A DNA stretch of 64,000 nt from Procambarus clarkii (GCF_040958095.1 NC_091214.1:8397201-8461200); one strand, 5' to 3'; shown: positions 6,817 through 18,417, counted from the first letter of the stretch. Program-made: numbers and translations. Notes: a model not told the origin generated them from the letters alone.

Positions 6817-9813
6817 TTAGTGCACGCAGGATAGGGCGTCCGCTACTGCGTCGTCCTTCCTCTTGATGTGCTTGACCTTGATCCTTGTCAGACTCTCAGT
6901 GCGGGTGAGACTGGTGCCGTCCGCCCTGGACCACTTACTTTCCTCCTCCGGGAGTTCTCGGTCCCTCGGTACACTCAGACCCGTCGTCCGCTGGGTTTCT
7001 CGGGACATCGTTCCGTCCTGCTTGGCGGCTCTACCTTCCACAGTGAAGAAAGGTCTCAGGCGGTCCATGCGACACACCTGTTTCTTCCGGGGTCCATCCG
7101 GCTTCCCAATCTCGTATGACACTGGACCCAACCGTCGCAGCACTCGGTATGGTCTCTTGAACCGCGACCTGGTCACTCTACCTTTACCTGGCAGCACAAC
7201 CAATACTTTGGATCCGGCCTGAAAATCTCCCTGCGCAGCTCTCCTGTCGAACCACTTCGACATCTTACGTTGCGCCTTCTTCAGGAGTTTCCTAGCCAGT
7301 TTCTTCGCTCGAGTGAGACGTTCTCTGAACTTCTGGACATATTTATTCACCGTTCCCACGGTTGCTCCTGGTGTCCATCGTTCCTTCATCATGAATAGCA
7401 TGGCATATATAACATAGATAAATGGAAAGTAAGCCTTCTCAGGACCCACACGTCCTCCTTCGGCCTTACTAACCAATTCGGGGAACTCCTCTTGCTGTAA
7501 CTCTCCGAGACGAGTGCGGTTTACCCCTGGAGAACTGGTGAGTGTCACCTGCAACTCACCATTCGGGCTACTCTCGCCCTCCACTCGTTCTCTGGGTCCT
7601 ACGTAGAGGCGATCTGTTCCCAGGCTGTCAGTCGACTCCTCAGCCCCATCAGATCCACAACCTCCTGGTTCTTCGCGTTGTCTCGGTGTCTCAGTACAAA
7701 CTGGTATCGCCACCGGTGCGATTCCCTTCTCGTCCCCACAGACGTTCAACTCCCCGCCTGTCTCCTTGTACTGTTCTATGCACTCTTCGCCCTTCACGAG
7801 ATGTGGGAGGACGTATCCTCCACACGCGTCATTCCCCAAGATGACCTGTGCCTCCATCTTGGGCATTGATGTACAGACTCCCACCTCTAGGGTCTGGCAG
7901 CCATAGTCGGAATCTAAAGTTACCTGGTGTAGGGGCATCCTCACTGGGCCTCCCACAGTGGTCACACTAGCCACCCCCACACTGGTACTTTCGTAACCCT
8001 CGGGGAACAGGGTTTCACTTACCAGGGTAAAGTCAGCCCCGGTGTCTCTTAGCATCTTCACGGGGATGGGGTCTGCGACCCCCATCCTTACGGTTCCTTG
8101 ACACATGAATGGGTGAACTTTCTTCTCCCCATTCAGCACGGGTTCATCCCGCACTCCCTCGGCTCTCTGGTCCTCGAACATCACTAAAGCAACGTGTCCC
8201 CGCTGCTTAGGGCGTCTGCATTCCCGCGCGACGTGTCCGGGTATTCCGCAGTTGTAGCAGCGGCCCCTCGGCGGAGACCATCCGCCACCGCTCGCCTTAG
8301 CACTGCCTCCAGAGACCGTCACACCCTGTGTCTTTCCCGCCTCACTTGTCGTTTCTTTCCCTGTAGTAATAGTTCCCGAGCTCTCAGCTTGGTTCTCCCC
8401 TATCGGCTCTACAACACCTTTTGTTCCTCGGGTGTTCCAACTTGAGAAATGGGACTTGGGAGAACTCGTTCCTGTCCTCCATCCATCCGTCCTTCTATAA
8501 CTCCGATCGTTTCCGACGTATGCGGGTGGTCGGTTCTGTCCCTCTCGGCGTGGGCGTAGGGCTTCTTCTAGCATGTCGGCCCGGTCGGCTGCGGCCCTCA
8601 GGTCCTTTATGTCCGCCTCCTTTACCCTCATCCTGATCTCAGGAGGGAGCACGGACATAAACTTTTCCATGACCATTAGTTCCTTGATTTCTTCGGCCGA
8701 CCCCGCTTCTTCAGAGTCCATCCACTTAAGGAACTTTCTTTCCATGTCCCTCGCCGTCTCCGCATACGATTTTCCTGGTGACCGGGTACATTCTCTAAAC
8801 CTCTTTCTGTAACACTCTGGCGTGAGCTTAAAGGAACGGAGCACAGCTCGTTTTACCGCATCGTAGTTAGTGCATTCTTGGAAGTCAAGCATAGTGAAGG
8901 CTTCACGAGCTTCACCTGTGAGCCTCCCTTGGACCAACTCCGCCCACTCCGCCCTCGGCCACCTCTTCATAGCAGCAACTCTCTCAAAGTGATCGAAGAA
9001 ACTTTCGGCTTCACTAGGCACAAAGACCGGCAGGTCTCGTTCCCTCACTCGTCGGTCTTCCTGTGGCGGGGCAGGGGCACCTAGTCCCAGTTCTGCTCGC
9101 TTCAGCTCCACCTCCTGGTTGGCTTCTATTTCCATTTGTCTCAGCCTAACTTCTTGCTCTCGTTCTTCCCTGCGTAGCTGTGCTTCTCGTTCTTCACGCT
9201 TCGTCTGTGCTTCTCGCTCCTGTTCTTCCCGGCGCAGCTGTGCTCCTCGCTCTTGCTCTTCCCGGCGCAGCTGTGCTTCTCGCTCTTGCTCTTCCCGGCG
9301 CAGCTGTGCTTCTCGTTCCTCACGCTTCATCTGTGCTTCTCGCTCTTGCTCTTCTTTGCGCTGTTGTGCCTCTTCTCTCCTCAGCTGCGCTTCTGCTTCT
9401 CGCTCTTCTTTGCGCTGCTGTGCTTCTCGCTCTTCTTTGCGCTGCTGTGCCTCTCGCTCTTCTTTGCGCTGCTGTGCCTCTGCTTCTCGCTCTTCTCTGC
9501 GCTGCTGTGCCTCTAGCTGCAGCTTCATTATTTCCAGCTTAATGCTGTGCCTGCTGCCGCTGGATCCCCTGCTGCTTCCACCAATACTCAGGTGCTCACC
9601 CTCACTGGCAGGTGTTTGGGGCCGTTCCTCCCCCAAAGCTTCGTCTCGAGCCTTTAGCTGAGCCATTATCTCTAGTCTTCTTTCCCCAACTCGGGCAGAT
9701 TTCAGCTTTATTCCAAAATGATCCGCTATAGCCTGTAACTGTGCCTTGGTGCACTCTTCCAGCACCTGTTCGTCTCTAGAGTCAATAAACCTGGTTACTT
9801 TATCATCCTCCAT
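6817..9813 (-). CDS. Gag-protease polyprotein fused to integrase C-terminus
   Basis: An unbroken 998-codon ORF. Residues 1-60 are an acidic N-terminus. Residues 95-235 form a long Glu/Arg/Gln coiled coil of repeated REEREAQ-type units. Residues 260-420 are a retrotransposon capsid-like domain (FVPSEAESFFDHFERV...LTGEAREAF). A CCHC zinc knuckle, CYNCGIPGHVAREC, lies near 518. A retropepsin-like site, DTGADFTLV, lies near 589. Residues about 810-920 match the C-terminal tail of a Gypsy integrase (LVVLPGKGR...RPYRVLRRLGPVSYEI). The last about 20 residues (VKHIKRKDDAVADALS) look like the end of an RNase H domain, which should precede integrase, so the 3' part is rearranged. Gag packages the element RNA and protease matures it; this copy cannot reverse transcribe by itself. 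Confidence 0.9.
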   Translation of the reverse strand: MEDDKVTRFIDSRDEQVLEECTKAQLQAIADHFGIKLKSARVGERRLEIMAQLKARDEALGEERPQTPASEGEHLSIGGSSRGSSGSRHSIKLEIMKLQLEAQQRREEREAEAQQRKEEREAQQRKEEREAQQRKEEREAEAQLRREEAQQRKEEQEREAQMKREEREAQLRREEQEREAQLRREEQERGAQLRREEQEREAQTKREEREAQLRREEREQEVRLRQMEIEANQEVELKRAELGLGAPAPPQEDRRVRERDLPVFVPSEAESFFDHFERVAAMKRWPRAEWAELVQGRLTGEAREAFTMLDFQECTNYDAVKRAVLRSFKLTPECYRKRFRECTRSPGKSYAETARDMERKFLKWMDSEEAGSAEEIKELMVMEKFMSVLPPEIRMRVKEADIKDLRAAADRADMLEEALRPRREGQNRPPAYVGNDRSYRRTDGWRTGTSSPKSHFSSWNTRGTKGVVEPIGENQAESSGTITTGKETTSEAGKTQGVTVSGGSAKASGGGWSPPRGRCYNCGIPGHVARECRRPKQRGHVALVMFEDQRAEGVRDEPVLNGEKKVHPFMCQGTVRMGVADPIPVKMLRDTGADFTLVSETLFPEGYESTSVGVASVTTVGGPVRMPLHQVTLDSDYGCQTLEVGVCTSMPKMEAQVILGNDACGGYVLPHLVKGEECIEQYKETGGELNVCGDEKGIAPVAIPVCTETPRQREEPGGCGSDGAEESTDSLGTDRLYVGPRERVEGESSPNGELQVTLTSSPGVNRTRLGELQQEEFPELVSKAEGGRVGPEKAYFPFIYVIYAMLFMMKERWTPGATVGTVNKYVQKFRERLTRAKKLARKLLKKAQRKMSKWFDRRAAQGDFQAGSKVLVVLPGKGRVTRSRFKRPYRVLRRLGPVSYEIGKPDGPRKKQVCRMDRLRPFFTVEGRAAKQDGTMSRETQRTTGLSVPRDRELPEEESKWSRADGTSLTRTESLTRIKVKHIKRKDDAVADALSCVH

Positions 9814-9892
9814 CTTGTGCTATGAATGTTAACCTGCACCTGATCTCTAACACCACTGCCAAGTACCACTGCAACCTTTACTCCGATCTATA

Positions 9893-9910
9893 TCCTGGCA
9901 AGGTCGCCAA
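9893..9910 (-). other. Primer binding site
   Basis: The minus strand reads TTGGCGACCTTGCCAGGA directly after the 5' LTR end. The TGGCGACC start resembles PBS sequences of Gypsy-type elements. I cannot name the tRNA with certainty. Confidence 0.75.
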
Positions 9911-12089
9911 TGTTGGGGGTTTCACCTCTCTATTATTCTCTACCCTTACTCTGGGGTGAGCAATAGTTACGCTCAAGGTAACTCACCGTAGCCCTGCGGG
10001 TCTTCCCTCGATCCTCACGGCGCCACTGCACGCCAGGAGAGTCTCCCAGTCAATCTTAACGGCCTCTTATTAAGAAAGAGTGAGAACACGACTCGATCAC
10101 ATCGACCGTCGTGTGCCCTCCCCAACAATAGGGCTCTACGGTTAAACACAAGATCGCCAACTGGTGTTTAAGGTGGCCAGTAACACCCTCAGTGGACTGG
10201 TGTATTCAGTGGTAGCCTTGGCAAGGTCACACTCAAAGATCAGGAATCAGGCAGGTACTTATTGTTATCACTCTATGCTTACAGGTATAGTATAGCCACA
10301 AGATCAATGGAGGGGATGATAAAAACACAAAGAGAGTTCTGTATTTTACTTAAAATGTATGAAAGATGTCACAAAACCAAACAATAATCAATAAATCAAC
10401 TGATCCTGACTCGGCCGGTAATTCCCACGGATATTATGTGATCATAAGGTGGCAACATCTCCCTTCCTCATCAAGTGTCAAGAACAGCTGATCGCAATGG
10501 CCTCTCCGCGCGAACTTTGCTTGTTTTCTAGATTCACGCGCGCTGTTCCTTTAAATTTTCCAATATTACTAGAAACTCGCACACTCGATATTGGCACAAA
10601 TAAACCGTATTACTCAGTTACACTGTACTCAGGCTCAAACAGTCTTTTCTACAATCAATGCTATAATGATTCACTGTAATGGCTTTACATTGTTCTTCAC
10701 TCAACCATATATTATGAAATATTAACCCTGGAGTTTTCAGTACTTTCTCTCGTGGGCGATAACGCAATAATTCACTGTACTCACAAATGATTATTCACTG
10801 AATGAACAGACATATATATGGTATATAAATCAATCATCAATACATGGAAAATAAATAGTTTCTGGGCACATAGCCTAACCTCCAAATACTGGCATAATAT
10901 TATATATAATTCACCACTATATGTTCATATCAAAAATCTATAGAAAGATATACACAACACAGTAAATTTATCACTGGTTCCTGGTGCCTGTACACACCAA
11001 TAATCAACATGAATATTACAAGTACTCTTGATAGTACTGTCTAGCACACTGGTGCTTTACCATGACATAGGTGAGACTTGCTCACGACATATAAAATCTT
11101 CAGGCTAGATAATATAGCCAAATAATATAGCTAACTAAAGGGGAATGGGGAGGGAACTAGAACCACCTACTTCACCCTATCCTCCGATGAGAGTCGAGAT
11201 GTAGCTCCTGGTCCTCGTGTCGGGAACGCCCCCACACTACACGTCGTCGTGTCCTACCAGAGCCTCTCGTCGTCCCACCGTTTAGCGCGTCGTCTCCGTG
11301 CCTCCTCACTGCAGGTCCGCCCTCCTCCTTGACTTCTTGAAGGTTGGAGTCGGTCTCCTGGCCGTCGTCTTCTCCCAGCAACGGCTGTCGCCTACGTCTC
11401 AGCTACAGTCGTTCGGCTTCCCCAAATAGTCCTCTCTTCCTCAGCTACCCAGTGGCTCTGTCAGCCACTACGCTGTCACGAACTGGTGAATTGCCACAGA
11501 CGTCAACCTACGTCACTGCACGGCTTCACTGCTACTGGCACAGTACCTGACTGGAGCACTTGTTGCTCAAATAACCGTCAATTCCCTCTTCTGGTTCAAC
11601 ACATGAACTAGGGAAGACTTCTCAGAGTACTGGCGAACTTCCGATGACGCGTAAATCCACGTTAGTGGGAAACAGCTGTCCGACGGACAGGACCACTCGT
11701 CGCACGTCCGACCTCTATGACGTGTCGTGTCTGACTGCTGGCGCCAGAGTGGCGCACGGCCCGGACCCCCTTCCATCGTGACGTCACCTTTGCTACGGGA
11801 GGTTTTCATTGGCTCCCGGTGCCACATTGCTGTCGGTGACCAATCCGGTGCCACTGACGTCACACGGTTTTGGCGGGAGATCAGGGAAGCCAGCGCCATC
11901 TTGGCTCCCTAAAGGGCCTAAACCACAGGCCAAAATATCACTATTTCACAAATTTCTCGGCTCTCCGAGAACACTTCACTCTCTCCCATATATCAAATTG
12001 TAGCCTGCAACGTAGAGAACGCTTGGGAAAAGTAGACATGACTCTTACTGCAGGCGTGGGAGAATTATAAGGGGGGGAACTCCATCACA
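9911..12089 (-). repeat. 5' LTR (right)
   Basis: 2179 bp, near-identical partner of 4605-6783. Promoter and polyadenylation signals should lie here, but I could not place a TATA box or start site with confidence. Confidence 0.93.

Positions 12090-12157
<68 letters not shown>
12090..12157. repeat. (TA)n microsatellite
   Basis: About 68 bp of TA repeat between the complete element and the solo LTR. Its first bases serve as target duplication of the left element. Confidence 0.97.
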
Positions 12158-12160
<3 letters not shown>

Positions 12161-14321
12161 CGGGGGTTTCACCTCTCTTCTCTCTAGTCTGGGGTGAGCA
12201 AATGCTATGCTCACGGTCACTCACCGTAGCCCTGCGGGTCTTCACTCGATCCTCACGGCGCCACTGCACGCCAGGAGAGTCTCCCAGTCAATCTTAACGG
12301 CCTCTTATTAAGAAAGAGTGAGAACACGACTCGTTCGCTTGACTGTCGTGTGCCCTCCCCAACAATAGGGCTCTACGGTTAAACACAAGGTCGCCAACTG
12401 GTGTTTAAGGTGGCCAGTAACACCATCAGTGGACTGGTGTATTCAGTGGTAGCCTTGGCAAGGTCACACTCAAAGATCAGGAATCAGGCAGGTACTTATT
12501 GTTATCACTCTATGCTTACAGGTATAGTATAGCCACAAGATCAATGGAGGGGATGATCAAAACACAAAGATAGTTTTGTATTTTACTTAAAATGTATGAA
12601 AGATGTCACAAGGCCAAGCAATAACAAATAAATCAGCTGATCCCGACGCGGCCGGAAGTTCCCACGGATAGTATGCGATCACTATGGTGGCAACACTCCC
12701 CTCCTCATCAAGTGTCAAGATCAGCTGATTGCCTGGCTCCCGCGCGAAAGCTTTGCTTGTTTTCTAGATTCGCGCGCGCTGTTTCTTTAAATTCTCCAAT
12801 ATTACCATGAACTCGCACACACGATATTGGCTACAATAGCACGTATCACTTAGTTACACTGTACTCAGGCTCAAACAGTCTTTTCTACAATCAATGCTAT
12901 AATGATTCACTGTAATGGCTTTACATTGTTCTTCACTCAGCAATATATTAAGAACTATTAACACTGGAGTTTTCAATACTTTCTCTCGTGGGCGATAATG
13001 CAATAATTCACTATACTCACAAATGATTATTCACTGAATGAACATAGACATATATATGGTATGTAAATCAATCATCAATACATGGAAAATAAATAGTTTC
13101 TGAGCACATAGCCTAACCTCCAAATACTGGCATAATATTATATATAATTTGCCACTATATGTTCATATCAAAATCTATAGAAAGATATACACAACACAGT
13201 AAATTTATCACTGGTTCCTGGTGCCTGTACACACCAATAATCAACATGAATATTACAAGTACCCTTGATAGTACTGTCTAGCACACTGGTGCTTTACCAT
13301 GACATGGGTGAGACTTGCTCACGACATATAAAATCCTCAGGCTAGATAATATAGCCGAATAACATAGCTAACTAAAGGGGAATGGGGAGGGAACTAGAAA
13401 CACCTACTTCACCCTATCCTCCGATGAGAGTCGAGATGTAGCTCCTGGTCCTCGTGTCGGGAACGCCCCCACACTACACGTCGTCGTGTCCTACCAGAGC
13501 CTCTCGTCGTCCCACCGTTTAGCGCGTCGTCTCCGTGCCTCCTCACTGCAGGTCCGTCCTCCTTCTTGACTTCTTGAAGGTTGGAGTCGGTCTCCTGGCC
13601 GTCGTCTTCTCCCAGCAACGGCTGTCGCCTACGTCTCAGCTACAGTCGTTCGGTTTCCCCAAATAGTCCTCTCTTCCTCAGCTACCCAGTGGCTCTGTCT
13701 GCCACTACGCTGTCACGAACTGGTGAATCGCCACAGACGTCACATACGTCACTGCACGGCTTCACTGCTTCTTGCACAGCACCTGACTGGAGCACTTGTT
13801 GCTCAAATAACCGTCAATTCCCTCTTCTGGTTCAACACATGAACTAGGGAAGACTTCTCAGAGTACTGGCGGACTTCAGGTGACGCGTAAATCCACGGGA
13901 GCGGGAACAACTGTCCAACTGACAGGAACAACCGTCGCACGTCCGACCTCTATGACGTGTCGTGTCTGACTGCTGGCACCAGCCCGGCGCGCGGGCTGGA
14001 CCCCCTTCCTTCGTGACGTCACTTTCGCTATGAGAAGTTTTCATTGGCTCCCGGTGCCACATTGCTGTCGGTGACCAATCCGGTGCCACTGACGTCACAC
14101 GGTTTTGGCGGGAGATCAGGGAGGCCAGCGCCATCTTGGCTCCCTAAAGGGCCTAAACCACAGGCCAAAATATTACTATTTCACAAATTTCTCGGCTCTC
14201 CGAGAACACTTCACTCTCTCCCATATATCAAATTGTAGCCTGCAACGTAGAGAACGCTTGGGAAAAGTAGGCATGACTCTTACTGCAGGCGTGGGAGAAT
14301 TATAAGGGGGGGAACTCTGTC

Positions 14322-14324
<3 letters not shown>
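12158..14324 (-). mobile_element. Solo LTR related to the element at 4605-12089
   Basis: TGTCGGGGG...TCACA, 2167 bp. It aligns along its whole length with the two LTRs but with many substitutions and small indels, so it belongs to an older or different subfamily. TA repeats flank it on both sides. A solo LTR normally results from recombination between the two LTRs of one insertion. Confidence 0.88.

Positions 14325-14407
<83 letters not shown>
14325..14407. repeat. (TA)n microsatellite
   Basis: About 83 bp of TA repeat directly abutting the 3' end of an NLR-B copy, in place of that family's usual (AAAT)n tail. Confidence 0.97.
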
Positions 14408-14409
<2 letters not shown>

Positions 14410-15011
14410 AGAAGGTACATTGGGATTGTGAGGATACATAGCATAGTAATTACTTTCTTGTAAAGCCACTAGTACGCGCAGCGTTTCGGGCAGGTCCTTA
14501 ATCTAAGAAAATTTTTAAGTAGGTAAATACTTGCAAAATTTATAAAAATGATAACAGTTACATGGCAAGAAAAAAATAAAAGATGAGAGAATATTATAGG
14601 TATATTAAAGTACATAGGTAGCTCAGATTGATTGCAATGACAGCTTGAATGGTAGTTTAACAAAAATTAATAGGCACAATACATCATATGGCTAGCACAT
14701 AAAAGAAGACAGCAATGAACACAATGATAAAGTTGTTTACGTTAAGTACATAAAGATTGGGAGATTGGGTAACACTAGTACAGAGCAAATTTAAAGTTCA
14801 ATGAAGGACACTACGAAGATGAAATTAGGTACTTTTTGGCTGTTTTTAATTGAGGCAAAAGTTTGGCAGCTTTTCAATTCGCTTAGGAGTGAGTTCCATA
14901 GACTAGGTCCCTTAATTTGCATAGAATGTTTGCATCATTGGTGCTCTTTTGGGACCGGAAGCCAAACTGGCAAGGGCTGAGTATGTCGAATTTTACGAGG
15001 TACGAATAGAG

Positions 15012-15608
15012 CTAATTGTAGATAATTTTTTCAAATATTTTTGATAGATTGGATAGATTTGATATTGGCCTATAATTGTTTATGTCCGCCGGATTGCCTC
15101 CTTTATGGAATGGCGTTACTCTTTCTTTTTTAAGGATATCAGGGAAGATGTGACATTCTATAGATTTGTTAAACAGTAGGGCTATGGGTGGGGCAAGGGC
15201 ATGGGAGGCGCTCTTGTATACAATGGACGGAATTTCACTGGTGTTCCTTGCCTTGGTTTTTAGAGAGTGTATGATGGACACAACATCTGCCGGGCTGATT
15301 GGTGAAAGGAGAAGAAAGTTTGGATAGCTGCCTGAGAGATATGTATTAATATGTGTCTGAGTCTGTGGGATTTTACTGGCAAGATTAGCACCAACCGATG
15401 AAAAGAAGCTATTAAATTCATTTGCCGTTTCTAAATCATTTGACGGTGTATACCCATCCTTATAGAGTTTTATTTGGTTATGTGAGTGTTGTTTAGTTCC
15501 TAGGATACTAGATATTGTTTTCCATGTGCTTTTCATGTTGCCTTTTGTTTCATTGAATCTATTCACATAATATGAAAGTTTTGCTTTTCTTATGATACTG
15601 GTAAGCAT
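15012..15608 (-). pseudogene. NLR-B linker and N-terminal RT (B1)
   Basis: A 198-codon frame with the basic stretch SIIRKAKLSYYVNRFNETKG, NEFNSFFSSVGANLASKIP, the palm approach AGNTSEIPSIVY-like region, and NNYRPISNLSNLSKIFEKII. It lacks the FADD catalytic motif because of the downstream deletion. This is the part of the polyprotein between endonuclease and RT palm. Confidence 0.85.
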
Positions 15609-16109
15609 TCATGAGTACCTTTTAGCTACTTCCTTTGAAACTAGGCCAATCCTAAGTTTCTTTTCATATTCATGTTTCTTGTTGATCGAGTTGAGAATGC
15701 CACTTGTGAGCCATGGATTGTTTAATCTTTTGTCAGTTACTTGCTTGATAAGAAGGGGACAATGAAGGTTGTAGAGGGTTAGAGTTTTGAAGAGGAAGAG
15801 GTTAGCTAATAAATTTATATACTGAGTATTAATGAATTCAGAATCCCAGTTAATATTGTGAAGTGCATTTGTAAGATTGCCTAAAGCTGATTCACTGTGT
15901 AACATAAATGAAAGTTTCTTGCTTTTTGGTGGTGTTAAGTCCATGTTCGCTATGAGAAAGGTAGGATAGTGGTCAGTTGTTCTGTCATAGATTATACCAG
16001 ATACAAGGGGAGCTGTTATGTTTGTCCAAATGTTATCCAAGGTAGTGGCTGATGTTTGAGTGACTCGGGTATGTTTAGTGATTGTGGGGATTAGCATACA
16101 GGAATTCAT
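15609..16109 (-). pseudogene. NLR-B endonuclease C-terminus and linker (B1)
   Basis: A 166-codon frame beginning at MNSCMLIPTITKHTRV, with TTLDNIWTNITAP and the DRTTDHYPTFLI motif holding the predicted catalytic His, then SFMLHSESALGNL and the NPWLTSGILNSINKKHEYEKK linker. It is separated from the upstream endonuclease half by frame damage and by the B2 insertion. Confidence 0.85.
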
Positions 16110-16216
16110 GCTGTTAAGGAAATAGTCAACTTGAGAGCAATTTTGTTGACCCAGGTCAATATTGAAGTCTCCTTCCAGAATGATGTGGTTTTTGTTGAGA
16201 TTGTTGTATATAATTT

Positions 16217-17249
16217 TGGCCTAGGCTATTCCTATATAGTTTATGGCCTATTCCTAGACAAGAGACTCAACTTCAGCACCCACATTCAACACATAACTAA
16301 GAAAGTCTCTAAAACAGTTGGAATACTCTCCAAAATAAGATATTATGTTCCTAACTCTGCTCTCCTCTCACTATATTATGCACTAATCTACCCCTATCTT
16401 AATTATGGTATCTGTGCATGGGGGTCTACCACTGCAAACCACCTTAAGCCCATCATCACACAGCAAAAATCTGCTATCAGAATAATAGTAAACTCTGCTT
16501 TCAGACAACACTTAGCTCCCTTGTTTAAATCCTTTAACTTGCTAAATATTAACTCCCTCCACACATTCTCTTGTATCAACTACTTTTCAAAACCCTGTTC
16601 TTAAATGCAAATCATGCTCTGAAACTCTCCCTGGACAGATGTAATAGGACCCATTATCACCACACCAGAAATAAATATCTCTTTGATATCCCCAGAGTCA
16701 AACTTAATCTGTGTAAACACTCTATGCAAATTAAGGGACCTAGTCTATGGAAGTCACTCCCTAGTGAATTGAAAAGCTGTCAAACTTTTGCCTCGTTTAA
16801 AAACAAAAACAAAAAGTACCTAATTTCATCTTCGTAGTTTCCTACACTGAACTTTAAATTTGCTCTGTATCTAGTGTTACCCAATCTCCGAATCTTTATG
16901 TACTTAATCCAAACAACTTTATCATTGTGTTCATTGCTGTCTTCTTTTATGTGCTAGTCATATGCTGTATTGTGCCTGCTAAGTTTTTTTATACAACCAT
17001 TCAAGCTGTCATTGCAATCATTCTGAGCTACCTATGTGCTTTAATATACCTCCAATTTTTCTCTCATCTTTTATTTTTTTCATGCTATGTAACTGTTATC
17101 ATTTTTATAAATTTTGCAAGTATTTACCTACTTATAAGTTTCTTAGATTAAGGACCTGCCCGAAACGCTGCGCGTACTAGTGGTTTTACAAGAATGTAGT
17201 TATTATGCTATGTATCCTCACACTCCTAATGCACCTTGTTGTATATATG

Positions 17250-17284
<35 letters not shown>

Positions 17285-17287
17285 ATA
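16217..17287 (+). mobile_element. NLR-B copy B2 nested in B1
   Basis: 5'-truncated copy holding the last part of RT (LFLDKRLNFSTHIQHITKK, YGICAWGSTTANHLKPIITQ), the Cys/His-containing C-terminus and the full 3' tail with (AAAT)n to 17287. B1 sequence stops at 16216 and resumes at 17288 with the codons expected from intact copies, showing a clean insertion. TATAAT-like bases on both sides could be the target duplication. Confidence 0.88.
16240..16837 (+). pseudogene. C-terminal RT/thumb region of NLR-B (B2)
   Basis: Two frames (16240-16604 and 16571-16837) with a shift near 16580 encode FLDKRLNFSTHIQHITKKVS and SKIRYYVPNSALLSLYYALI, then RCNRTHYHHTRNKYLFDIPRV and the PSLWKSLPSELKS terminal block. 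The conserved HH...RNKY motif is typical of the C-terminus of both NLR-A and NLR-B in this window. RT catalytic residues lie upstream of the truncation. Confidence 0.83.
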
Positions 17288-17902
17288 TAATAAGATTCCT
17301 TAGGTTATCAGAGAAGGAAGCTATGTTAGTATTGGGAAATCTATAGATGGCTCCAATAGTCAAGGAGGATTTAAGGGATTTCATTGTAAACTGAGCAAAA
17401 GTATATTCACAGTAGTCATCTCTATCACTAATGACACTGTTGCAGATAAATGTATCTCGGTAATATATAGCTGTGCCACCACCTTTTTTTTATTAGGCCT
17501 ACAGTTGTGAATAGCTTAATTACCAGCTAAGTTGTAGAATTGGGTATAGTCTTTATATAGCCAAGTTTCTGTTAAAATAATGAACGATAAGTTAGTACCT
17601 AGTGCTGTGAGTAATGCATTTATATCGTCAAAATGTCTACCAAGTGACCTAACATTTTTTAATTGTAAACTGATAAGCAGGTGCTATTTTGGAGTTTGTT
17701 TTTTGCCTGGTGTGCTGTGTAATACTTGCAATAATGATGATCAATGTCTGGTTGGTGTAGATATGAGACAGAAGATTTTGATCAGGATCAATATCAATGT
17801 GCATGGAAATGCTGAGGGATCACGATACAAGATATACACGATATAGCAAAACACAAGAATAGAAGCAAATACAATAAAATAGTAACAAATTAGAAGTAAA
17901 AA

Positions 17903-18417
17903 TCAGATGGTTCCTCACATCGGGTTCGAGTATGATGTGTATATTAACAGACAATTGGTGGAATAAGGACAGGGCCTCCTAGTGTAATTGTGGTGATATT
18001 ACATGCCCCTATTGGACTTTGAATTCCACCTTCCTGTGTCCACCATGTGGTGACGCCGGGCATTATCGCACCCAGTGTATGAGCGAGGCATGCTCTGGTA
18101 TGATGAGGGGTGTGGGTGATCTCCCATCCAAGTTGTGTATGCCTGTGGGCGCCAGTCAGCCAGACTGAGGCATGCCTCATGTGTGAGCCGCGCCGCTCAG
18201 TGGCCAGACAGTGGGACCACGTGATGGCCACACCCTGGATACCCCACTTGCCACCCCATTCCACCCCTTAGGGCCACGCGGTGGCCACATGCCTTGGACA
18301 CCCTAGGGCCACACCTAGTCGACGCATGTGGAGCGAGCTAGGTGTTCTTCAGCCAGTGAGGTAGTGACCAGGAAAATGAATGTAATGAGTGGAAATCGTG
18401 AGTATAATTGTTACAGT
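17903..18417. repeat. Left arm of a 515-bp inverted repeat
   Basis: Reverse complement of 20633-21147 over its full length at high but imperfect identity. It begins TCAGATGGTTCC, directly at the 5' end of B1. A 106-codon minus-strand frame at 17944-18264 is matched by a 106-codon plus-strand frame in the other arm, but I recognise no domain. Confidence 0.85.

Larger units (their letters stand above)
4605..12089 (-). mobile_element. Complete LTR retrotransposon, pol-deleted, Gypsy-like
   Basis: The 7485-bp element starts TGTTGGGGG and ends CATCACA, bounded by a 4-bp GTAT target duplication (4601-4604 and 12090-12093). It is transcribed on the minus strand: PBS next to the right LTR, purine tract next to the left LTR. 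The internal region (3127 bp) has one long ORF. RT, most of RNase H and the integrase core are absent, so it must depend on enzymes from other copies. The LTRs differ at only three positions that I could find, so insertion is recent. Confidence 0.93.
14408..17902 (-). mobile_element. NLR-B copy B1, interrupted by B2
   Basis: Minus-strand element reading from a 5' untranslated part (about 17902-17800) through the endonuclease N-terminus (17800-17288), the endonuclease C-terminus and linker (16216-15609), the RT start (15608-14940), and then, after an internal deletion near 14932, the C-terminal coding end and 3' tail to 14408. The deletion removes the RT catalytic part. The gap at 16217-17287 is filled by an oppositely oriented NLR-B copy. 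Confidence 0.9.

Noticed and set aside
9119..9661. 180-codon Ser/Cys/Arg-rich plus-strand ORF and neighbours at 9180-9542 and 9253-9516
   Set aside because: Antisense shadow of the coiled-coil repeat of the gag ORF.
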